DNA of 64,000 nt, taken from contig JABYQR010000084.1 of the NCBI GenBank assembly GCA_022592445.1, forward strand, positions 62,001-126,000, given 5' to 3'. The notes under the pieces were generated by a model. It was given only the letters and a program-made list of their open reading frames with translations, was not told the DNA's origin and ran no database searches. Position 1 is the first letter of the stretch; each line of letters starts with the position of its first letter. This document shows, piece by piece, positions 35,284-46,392 of the stretch. The translations under genes and the position numbers were made by a program. Source of the DNA: Cytidiella melzeri (Eukaryota > Basidiomycota > Agaricomycetes > Polyporales > Irpicaceae).

Positions 35284-35640
35284 ATGAGGAACCCCCGTCG
35301 CAGGACGGATGGTGAGTCGTCTCCCTCACAGCAGCGCAATGACTGACTACTAGCAGGCGAGCTCACAACACATTCTGTCATGGGTCACGCATTTTAAGAG
35401 CCCTACTCGGGCAAAAACCCCGTTCCCAACATCGCCACTAAACTCACCTCTCTCGTCAACCCCGAGCATGCCACGGACGCCAAAGCAGCCCAGCTTCAGG
35501 ACCAGAGCGACAAGAACGAGGCAGACCAGACAAAGAAAACCGCTTCGCGTCTCGCAAAGGGCCATGTCATGCGTGTCGTCGACCCCGTCACCGGCGAGGA
35601 GCTCGACATCAAGAATGCCGACCAAGAGCCCGACCTGAAG
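35284..35640 (+). pseudogene. Captured 5' fragment of a tricalbin/mug190-like gene
   Basis: First exon 35284-35311 (MRNPRRRTD), intron 35312-35398, then exon from 35399 reading EPYSGKNPVPNIATKLTSLV, a KTASRLAKGH segment and VVDPVTGEELDIKNAD, ending DQEPDLK at 35640. This resembles the N-terminus of basidiomycete C2/SMP-domain membrane-contact proteins related to mug190 and tricalbins. After 35640 the frame hits TAG (35647-35649), because ChaC sequence begins. Family assignment rests on pattern memory. Confidence 0.6.
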
Positions 35641-36529
35641 AGTACGTAGTCTTTGGATATGGGTCGCTGATATTCGAGGTATGTACATCGTCGGTAACAA
35701 GGCGTACAGAATCGTAAAGGACATATCATGGCACTTGGAAGCCCCCACCGCATGTTGTCTCCCAAGGTAAGTTCCTCATTCTATCCTCGCTACTCTGAGT
35801 GTCACTGTGTTATGGCCATAGTATCAGGATATATGAAAGGTTATGTGCGCCGATTTGCTCAAAAATTGCATGATCATCGAGGAACGCCTGAAGTCAGTGT
35901 CTATTCCCTCCTCGACATCTGGACACACCGTGACAAACACAACACAGAACCCTGGCAGGGTGACGACTCTGATACATAAAGAGGACTGGGATGCCTTCTC
36001 CGGTGCTGTGAGCATGTTCAACGACCCTCCAGTTCGCGGAGAGCACGCGGTGACTGACTCCGTCTGGGCCCTAGGACGCGTTTCCGGAAGAGGATATTGT
36101 GTGGGGTGAGTTTCGATATGGTATTCCGGCTCGAAAAGCTTGACATGATGCTGCTGTTATAGGCGTTGCATACACGATAGATCCTCTATACCAGTCCGAA
36201 GTCCGAGACTACCTCGGTATGCTATCAAAGTTCTTTTGCCACGACGTACTGTGGTATCCCTATCTAACCACGCTCCTCAGATTACCGAGAAAAGGATGGA
36301 TACACACTTAAAGAACTAGACGTCTATGGTCTCAAGGGCGGCAAAGAGTGTATCGTAGCGCATAAAGCAAGAATTTCTTATACCAGTTTTCGTCATGATA
36401 GCCAGCGAACTAACTACGACTTCCACAGGCATTCGTGAGTCATTACCGCATTGCTGAATCACATAGCAAGGATCCTGCTTATTTCGGATATTCAAGTGCT
36501 ACGTGGGCCAACCCGACAACCCTTCCTTC
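35640..36529 (+). pseudogene. Captured ChaC-type gamma-glutamylcyclotransferase fragment
   Basis: Starts YVVFGYGSLIF, the substrate-loop motif of glutathione-specific gamma-glutamylcyclotransferases. It continues through spliced exons: PPPHVVSQ, GYMKGYVRRFAQKLHDHRG, NPGRVTTLIHKEDWDAF, DAFPEEDIVWGVAYTIDP, DYLDYREKDGYTLKELDVY and YVGQPDNPSF. Introns are retained, so the capture was of DNA, not of a cDNA. The initiator Met and the C-terminal third are missing. The join at 35640 is out of frame with the upstream fragment. One intron appears to start GCAAGA and a 6-nt microexon (GCATTC, near 36430) is needed before YVG. An intact enzyme degrades glutathione in the cytosol; this copy is unlikely to. 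Confidence 0.72.
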
Positions 36530-36886
36530 AGTGAGCCATCTCAGTACATCATACCCAACGCACTCCTCTCTGCATCCTTTGCGCTCGTCATCCCAACCCT
36601 CGTCGCGTACACCATGAACTTCCGTATGCACCGCGCATCCCAGGTTGAATTTGACGACCGCGTGTGGCATTCGGAGCGTATGCGTGGCTTGCGCGCTGGC
36701 TCTGACGCTGACGTTGACGGTCAGGTTACCACCGAGGAGAGAACGAATGAGAGTGCAGAGTGGGCAAACGCGCTCCTCAGGGGCATTTGGCCCATCATGA
36801 ACCCCGACCTGTACGTCACCCTCCGCGCGTATACTGTCGGGATAACGTGAAGTACTGACTGTCAATGGCAGATTCAGCGGCATTTT
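36530..36886 (+). pseudogene. Captured second fragment of the tricalbin/mug190-like gene
   Basis: In frame with the ChaC end (PDNPSF then SEPSQYIIPNALL). A hydrophobic hairpin (ALLSASFALVIPTLVAYTM) is followed by FRMHRASQVEFDDRVWHSER, RGLRAGSDADVDG and NESAEWANALLRGIWPIMNP, the region leading into an SMP domain. After a further splice (about 36811-36871) it reads DLFSGIFSA and then runs into a terminal-repeat copy. It is cut before the lipid-binding core and C2 domains. Confidence 0.6.
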
Positions 36887-36896
36887 TTCTGCGTGT

Positions 36897-36919
36897 GAAT
36901 TCATGTCTGACGTGCAGTG
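36897..36919 (-). repeat. Internal third copy of the terminal repeat
   Basis: GAATTCATGTCTGACGTGCAGTG; its complement starts CACTGCACGTCAG. Same orientation as the right end, directly abutting the captured cargo. Its flank (TAC) does not match CAT. Confidence 0.6.
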
Positions 36920-37159
36920 TACGTACTAGGTATACTTGGGCTTTGCATAAGTATTACAGGTCATCAACTCGAAGTAATATATGTATACTGTACATGCATG
37001 GTCAGCTCGCGCGTGGTGTGCGCATCCAATGGCATAGTGGCCAAAAATCAATTAAATTCTGAATATTAATATACTGCCCGATTATAATTATCGCTGATCA
37101 GGCGTCTATGTGGATATTGAATGGATACAGCATGGAAATTCCAACTATTCTGGGCTCTA

Positions 37160-37230
37160 TCCACGCAATATCCATTCTGAGAAGTGCATGGATATTGCGT
37201 GGAAATTTTCCATATCCACGCAATATCCAT
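37160..37230. repeat. Right subterminal repeats with a perfect 16-bp hairpin
   Basis: TCCACGCAATATCCAT occurs at 37160-37175 and 37215-37230, and its complement ATGGATATTGCGTGGA at 37188-37203. The last two form a perfect 16-bp inverted repeat around an 11-nt loop. Confidence 0.85.
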
Positions 37231-37258
37231 CGTTGATATTCACGTCTAACGTGCAGTG
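37217..37258 (-). repeat. Right terminal inverted repeat
   Basis: Complement begins CACTGCACGTTAGACGTGAA, pairing with the left end; followed by CAT. Confidence 0.75.
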
Positions 37259-37329
37259 CATAAAGTAATGAATAATGGAATCTGTGTCCGAGACAGAACC
37301 ATCCTTGTACTCTACTTTCACGACTCGAC

Positions 37330-40300
37330 ATGGCCGTCGAGTCTACGCCCGGGACGCCTCCCTCTCCTGCAGACACCCTCTCGGTGCCCTCGTCACCCAG
37401 ACTGAAGGCTATCTCCAAAAGTACCCAGCTTTCGGCAACCACAACGATCGAACTCATAGCTTCAAAGTTCAGCTCTAGTGTCTTCGTCTATGATATAGCC
37501 GAGCAGGCAGGCTTTGGCACTTACACGAAATCATGGGCTGGCTCGGAGAACGGCGCTGCCACCGTCGTCAGCTTGCAAACACGGGCGGGCGCAGGACTGA
37601 GCTTGGTCGGACGGCTCTCGCAAGGCACGAGCAGGGACAGCCAGAGGCCGGTTGTCCTTACCGCTTACACCACCCCCACCGGAGTCGCGGCTATGATGCA
37701 GTCTCTCTCATACCTACCCGCTCCCACAGCTAATAGCGGGTTGATTCTTCAGGTGCCCACTGTGACACCGGTGGGAGAGACATACGCCCTCTCGCCTACA
37801 TTGGCGCCATTCACGCCGTCGCTCGCAATTCTGCCGGAAAACTTCACGGTTCTGCTTTCCTCGACAGCCCAGGAAGCTTTGGACCTCGCCGTGCTCTCGT
37901 ATGAGCTCGCCGATACGCATGTCATTCATTTCTTTGACCACCACAGCGCTACTCGTGAACTCGGTCAAGTTGTCGCACCTTCTCTTTCGTCGAGCTTCCT
38001 TAAGCGCCCATTGCAGGACGCTCTCGCGCTCGCGGGTTACAAGTACTTTGATTACATTGGCGACGATGATGTGAAGACCGTCATTGTTATATTGAACGGC
38101 CCTCTTGCTGCCGCCGCCAAAGCTTTCGCCGCTCGCGTCACCGGTCTCGGCGTGGTCGTTGTCCGTGTGCTGAGGCCGTGGTCCGAGAACGCCCTTCGCA
38201 AGGCCATTCCATCGAGTGCCAAGCGTATACACGTCTTTGATGATGTCCCACCCGAAGTCTCACAGGGAAGTCTGTACGTCGATGTCTTCTCCGCGCTGCT
38301 CAACCCTCTTCAACCTGGCCCAGTGGTCAAGTCGCAGCGCATCACACCTGCGAATACGCAGTCTTTCTTGACGGATCCAACATCCTTTGACGATTTCCTC
38401 TTCGATCTTGATCATTCGCTGTCGCGGATACCTTCGAACAACTTCGGGCCAAAGAAGCTACTTTTCTTTGGCACCCCGGGATCGACCCTTGCTGATCTAC
38501 CTGTGCTGGTGCAACAAACGTTCTCGACGCACCCCTCCATTTCTGCACGATTGCTTGTTGATTACGACGTGTTGTCCAAACCTGGGGGTGTCACTGCGAA
38601 CAGAGTGCTACTCTCGACAAGAGAAAAGGACCCTTTGTCCTCTGTTTCCCTCTCGATACCCATCACCCCGAACAGCGAGGGATATGCTGACTTTCTCGCT
38701 GTGACGGATCAAGCTCTGCTGAAATCTCACTCTGTTGTCGTTCATGCCAAGCCTGGCTCACCTCTTCTTATTGTCACATCGTGGGCTCCTGCGGAACTTA
38801 CGACGAATATCCCTGCCACAAGTGTTTCTCTTCTCCGCGAGCGCAACCTTCGAGTGTACACAATCAACGCGCGACAGTTAGCAGAGGAATTGGCAGGTGC
38901 CGCTGGACAGGAACGCGACGTGATCGAGAACGTCTTCGGTCTACTCGCCTTCTTGCGACTGTATCTCGGCAAGGCTGCTTCAGAGGAGGTGGTGGTGAAT
39001 TTGGCTCGTCGCTTCCTAGGAGACATCGTATCGGGCTTCGACCTCGCAAAGATCGGTGCCAAGGCGTGGGAAGGTCTCATCGAGGTCGATATACCGCCAC
39101 TTGAAAACGTAGAAGCTCCCGGCGTTACGCTGAAGAATTTCGAGTTCAACGCCGTCGCTGTTGAGACCGGGGACGGCGACACCGTCGTCAACGGCACTCG
39201 TGTCGGATCCTGGCACGACGCTGCCAAACACCTTCTCTTCCCTTCTGCATTCACGCCTGTCACAGGTCCAATTTCGTTGTATGATCAGAATCCCGCTCTT
39301 CGCCCTGAAGTTCCAGAAAGGACGTTCCTGATTACGACCACCGTCAACAGGCGCCTCACTCCCCTTGAATACGATCGCAACGTCTTCCACCTGGAATTTG
39401 ACACTCGCGGGACAGGTCTGAAATACGAGATTGGGGAGGCCCTCGGAGTACACGGTTGGAATGACGAGCGGGAGGTCCTTGACTTTTGCTCATGGTATGG
39501 CATTGACCCAAATCGTCTTGTCACTATTCCTGTTCCCGGTACGGAAGGCGCGCGCATGCACACTCGTACTGTCTTCCAGGCTCTACAGCAACAGATCGAT
39601 CTTTTCGGCAAGCCGACGAAGACCTTTTACTCTGAACTAGCGGAGTTTGCTACGGCGCAAGTGGACCAGTACGCCTTGAGGTTTATTGGCTCGCCCGAGG
39701 GCTCGTCCACGTTCAAGAAGTTGTCGGAGAAGGATACGGTGTCGTTTGCGGATGTGCTGAGGATGTACGAGACGGCGAGGCCGGGAATAGAGACGCTTTG
39801 TGAGCTTGTAGGAGATATCAAGCCGCGGCATTATAGTATCGCGAGTTCGCAAGTGGTCGTGGGTGACCGCGTGGATCTACTTGTTGTTTCCGTTGACTGG
39901 CTCACTCCGAGTGGTACGTTGTTGTCTTATGCGCGAAGAGTATGTGGGCTGATGATTTTGTTTTGGAGGTTCCCCTCGCTATGGCCAGTGCACAAGGTAT
40001 CTCGCAAGTCTAAAGATCGGTCAGAAGGTTACTGTGTCGATAAAGCCAAGTGTCATGAAGGTCAGGGCGATAGCTCGATGTTTAGTTCGATAACACAACT
40101 CATACCTTTCTCTATTACAGCTCCCTCCGAACGACTTGCAGCCCGTCATCATGGCTGGTCTCGGTACAGGAGCCGCTCCTTTCCGTGCTTTCCTGCAGTA
40201 CCGCGCGCACCTTGCGTCGCAAAACATTCCCGTTGGTCCCACCTACTACTACTTTGGATCTCGACGTCGCTCGCAAGAGTATCTTTACGGCGAGGAAATT

Positions 40301-40593
40301 GAAGCGTTCATACTTGACGGTATCATCACCAAAGCTGGACTGGCATTCTCTCGTGACGGACCAAAGAAGGTGTACATCCAGCACAAGATGGCTGAAGATG
40401 CGAGAGAATTGGGAGAGATGCTGTACAGGAAGGAGGGCGTGTTCTACCTTTGTGGTCCGACGTGGCCTGTACCGGACGTGTATGAGGCGTTGGTGGGGGC
40501 ATTGGTCCAGTATGAAGGGTTTGACGCTGCGGCAGCTGGGAATTACCTGGAGGGCCTAAAGGAGGAGGAGCGATATGTGCTCGAGGTTTATTA
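37330..40593 (+). CDS. MET10: Sulfite reductase (NADPH) flavoprotein alpha subunit
   Basis: Passes electrons from NADPH through FAD to the sirohaem beta subunit, reducing sulfite to sulfide for cysteine and methionine synthesis. The first exon runs 37330 to about 39913, followed by two introns (about 39914-39967 and 40071-40120). The N-terminal half (IELIASKFSSSVFVYDIAEQ, FFDHHSATRELGQV, GVVVVRVLRPWSE) is the pyruvate-oxidoreductase-like region of Met10. Then comes the FAD/connecting domain (YEIGEALGVHGWNDEREVLD, GDIKPRHYSIASSQ) and the NADPH domain (MAGLGTGAAPFRAFLQYRAH, YYYFGSRRRSQEYLYGEE, EEERYVLEVY at the end). There is no flavodoxin domain, as in yeast Met10. The transposon ends 71 bp upstream of the start codon. 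Confidence 0.96.
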
Positions 40594-43047
<2,454 letters not shown>

Positions 43048-43423
43048 TCTTTTTTGATAGAAATGGACTTGAAAGGACTTCACACATGTTCCACACATAT
43101 TCTCACCTGTCATCTATTTGTTGTAGCATACAGCCTACCATTGGACATACTTTAAATCACAAAATTACATTGCTATGCTAATATACGCATTTGTTGGGTT
43201 TGCCTTCTTAGGCCACAGTATTCCAGTACTCCGAGTCAGTGGCGGACGGACGCCATCGTCGTCATGTTTGACCCGGGCGTCGAATTCGCCACGAACACCA
43301 CTTGAGAGACGCCAGTAACAGTTGTCTCCTACTCTCATCGCGTCTTCACTCAAAAGACGCGTCGCTCACGCCGTATTGTCCTCCTTTCTGCCCACATTGG
43401 CAACCCTAGACCGTTGACAAGAA
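43048..43423. other. Intergenic
   Basis: About 0.38 kb; nothing recognised. Confidence 0.4.
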
Positions 43424-44859
43424 ATGGGTCCCTCGAGGTGTTTCGCTCGCGTTTCTACGACAGCGGCGAATTCACAGGAAGACACGCAAGATTTACAGGA
43501 AGACTCGACCTATGTCAACCTCCTTGAATGTATACGTACGACCTTGGCGAAATCCTCTATCAGCTCTATGTTTGTCCCTCAGGATCCCATCCAACTTAAA
43601 GACGCTAGCATTGTGGGGCAAGATTTGCAGCAAGAAACGACAAACCGTGTCACGCCCTCAAACAGCCATCGACTCGCGTTCTTTGATGATGCAAGGCGCG
43701 TTATGAAGGATCTCTCGCCAAGTCGACTTCGTTCTCGCGCTGGCTCTCTGACTAGTAAACCTACTGCACCTGAAGCCTCCTTGTCGAGTACCATGAGCCA
43801 AATCCTAACATCAGTCCGCTCTTCGGAGAGTGCTAGCTCTGGCCAGTCAGACTCTGATACACCGCCTTTGACACCGGATTCTTCTCGAACCAAATCTGTC
43901 GCGCATTCGGTCTCTCAAGCGTCCTTGGAACCTGCTTCGGATACGCTGGAAGGGCTAGCTGCTATACACTCTCGCGTCGAGTCTACTGATGACGATTATC
44001 TGCGGAGCCGGCAAGAATCTGAACTTATCAAGGCAGGAAAACAGCGTGAACGCCAGGTGGTGAGCCCTCTCGCTTGGCGGAGCTGAATGCTCAGCTCTGA
44101 TCAGCACATGTGTAGTGCTATGAGACTTTGATCGCAGACATTTCACCCGAAGACGCAACAGCCGGCACCCCAGTAGATGCCTATGGAACCGATCAAGACG
44201 ATTGGTTCGGACTGGAAGAAACGATTGAACTCAGCCTTAGAGAACGAAGAGCCTCAGATTGCTATTCTCCCGCAGTCCAAGCTGGAGAATTTTCAAAGGT
44301 TTGTTCTGGACCTGTAGGGTGTTGTGGTTTGGAATTGACTTTGTCTACTAGAGCTACGACTCCTGGGCAGCAATGCACGACGGATATGTCCACCCAATGT
44401 CCATTGAACGAGAATACCGACGCTGGAGGAGGTGGCACAAGAACTTGGATATCAAACTTCAGGAAAGAGGACGCATTATGCGAACATTCCGATTTTTGCA
44501 CGAATCAAAGAAAATGTCAGAGATCTATGTTAACGAGTGGTACAAACAGGATTGGGTCGAGTACCATAAGGTTTGTGTTCTATATCATGGTCGTTTGGTA
44601 TGTGCGATTTCTCATTCCTCGTTAGTTGAATGGGGATCCGGACAATACAACTTTTCGCGTTCGAGAGGAGTTGGCTGTTTTATCATCGTATCGCCCAGTG
44701 GGTACTCTACCATGCTAGCTTCAGCGCATGCAGCTTATTCTCAAACAATTTCAGGACCCATACTTCCCGGCTGTCAAACATAATTTGGCGTGGGTTCTCA
44801 AGACGTCAAGATCCTCATCCTGTCTTCGTGAGCTCCGACCTCTTGCAGACCTTGCGTGA
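43424..44859 (+). CDS. Unknown fungal protein, Ser-rich with charged C-terminal region
   Basis: First exon 43424 to about 44055, then a splice into CYETLIADISPEDAT (acceptor near 44115). Another exon ends EFSK, and then SYDSWAAMHDGYVHPMSIER with the basic, aromatic RRWRRWHKNLDIKLQERGR, YVNEWYKQDW. Further downstream LNGDPDNTTFRVREELAVLS and PYFPAVKHNLAWVLK look coding, but the splices between about 44570 and 44760 were not settled; a strict reading needs an intron near 20 nt. The N-terminal half is disordered and Ser-rich (SESASSGQSDSDTPPLTPDS). No domain recognised. Confidence 0.6.
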
Positions 44860-45043
44860 GCTATACTGTATAAATCCATTGTGTAAACGTTAGCACAGCC
44901 CTGTACATAAATACTCGCATGGCGCCTCCTATTTCCTTGACTTCCTTTTTGGTGAAATGTTGTCGCGATTTTGAAATTGCAATCTGGTGAAATAAGCGCT
45001 TGTTCAGAGCCGCGAACTGCTACACTCCTTTCCACCTCCACAA

Positions 45044-46063
45044 ATGCCTAAACCTGCTGTTGTTTCACGGTTCGTCGTCGATGATCGTTTTGATGGCGAA
45101 GCTGAAGCGGAATCATCGACGCTTCAGACCACAAAAATTGCAGATGATGAGCGCAGTCGCTCTGGAGGTGGCGAAGAGGTAGATGAAGAACATCCAAAGA
45201 ACGGTGGTGGCGAAGAGGAAAACCAAAGCGAGGTCGGGGAGGGCATGCTTGCTGAAGGATTTGCTGGGCCGTCCACGAAGGTAGTCAAACCTTTGACGGC
45301 GGAAGACTTGGCAAAATTCAAAGCTGCCCAGGAGAAGACGGGCGTAGTGTATATCTCCCGCATACCGCCAGGAATGAGGCCGACCAAGGTCAGGCATCTC
45401 ATGAGTGCATACGGTGACATTGGGCGAGTGTATCTACAGCCAGAAGGTGCGTCTCTATATTTTGTTCACTTATTGGCTCGCAACTCACCGGGCTGCTTAG
45501 ATGCTACACGTGCGTATTTGCGCCGTAAGTACACTTCGACTAAAAAGATACATTTCACGGAAGGATGGGTCGAATTTAAGGACAAGAAGATAGCTCGGTC
45601 TGTGGCTGAAATGCTCAACGCCCAGCCTATCGGAGGGAAGAAGGGGACTAGGTGGAGAGACGATGTGTGGACCATGAAATATCTTCCCAAGTTCAAATGG
45701 AGTATGCTCACTGAGCAGATTGGTGCGTAATTCTTAGCAGGCAAGAACTGTGATAACGTTAGTTGACACGGTTTCCATCTGTTAGCTCATGAAGCAGCAG
45801 TGCATTCGGCACAATTGCGTGTGGAGTTGTCCCAATCGAGGCGTGAACAACAAGAATACTTGAAGAACGTCGAACTTGCTCGTGTCCTGGATAAGCGTGC
45901 GGAAAGGAAACGTAAAGCTGGGGAGGATGTAGCAGCGCCTCTGGAGCCGGTCAAGAAGCAGAAGGCAGAGCTGCCTGAGAAGCAGGCGCAGAGACCGAGA
46001 AAGCAAAAGGAGACGAGCGGCGAAAACAAGCAGCTTAGTAGTGTGCTTGGCAGTATATTCTGA
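45044..46063 (+). CDS. ESF2: Pre-rRNA processing protein Esf2/ABT1
   Basis: Nucleolar RNA-binding factor of the small-subunit processome that stimulates the helicase Dbp8 in yeast. Three exons (45044-45446, 45501-45722, 45786-46063) give 300 residues. An acidic, low-complexity N-terminus precedes a diverged RRM: GVVYISRIPPGMRPTKVRHL, then YGDIGRVYLQPED, then FTEGWVEFKDKKIARSVAE and LNAQPIGGKKGTRWRDDVW, and the family's YLPKFKWSMLTEQ. The C-terminal helix (ELSQSRREQQEYLKNVELAR) and Lys-rich tail are also typical. Introns fall at the expected family positions. Confidence 0.95.
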
Positions 46064-46392
46064 TTATGTCCTGTTATGCCTATAGTTTAGTACAATGCTG
46101 AGTGTCTTATGAACTGAGCCTGAAGAGCATATGATGAGCCTCAAACGGCACTCGGGCGCTTCCTATCGGAGTTTGAACAACGACAGTCGTAGACGTGACC
46201 GGGTTTGTGGTTGCTCTCATCATCGCGAACACCGTTGAGCACAGTACGAACGACAGCTCGACGTCGTACTCGCCGCCAGCGTCGTGATTCTAAGAGGTCT
46301 GTGCTTCATCATGCTCGACTTCTCTCTCTCGCAGGCTCTGATCTATACTCCTGTGTTCGGTTCATTCTCCCTCTCTCTCAGCTTCTTCTGAC
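46064..46392. other. Intergenic, ESF2 3' end and ARS2 promoter
   Basis: About 0.33 kb, with pyrimidine-rich stretches before the ARS2 start; nothing else seen. Confidence 0.4.

Larger units (their letters stand above)
34884..37258. mobile_element. CACTA-like non-autonomous DNA transposon with captured gene fragments
   Basis: The left end starts CACTGCACGTTAG (34884) and the right end is its inverted copy CTAACGTGCAGTG (ending 37258). Similarity continues inward (TGAAT...GATGGATATTGCGTGG on the right, GTGGATATCGCGTG on the left). Outside both ends stands CAT (34881-34883 and 37259-37261), a 3-bp target-site duplication. CACTG/CACTA termini, 3-bp duplications and repeated subterminal motifs are the hallmarks of the CACTA (EnSpm/CMC) superfamily. 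No transposase is encoded; the 2,375-bp element carries pieces of two host-type genes. The superfamily call is inferred from structure. It lies between the UPRT gene (380 bp away) and MET10 (71 bp from its start codon). Confidence 0.72.

Noticed and set aside
34884..36919. Alternative element limits using the internal terminus
   Set aside because: The flanks would be CAT and TAC, not a duplication, and the inner similarity of that repeat is only about 23 bp; the end at 37258 has both the duplication and longer matching ends.
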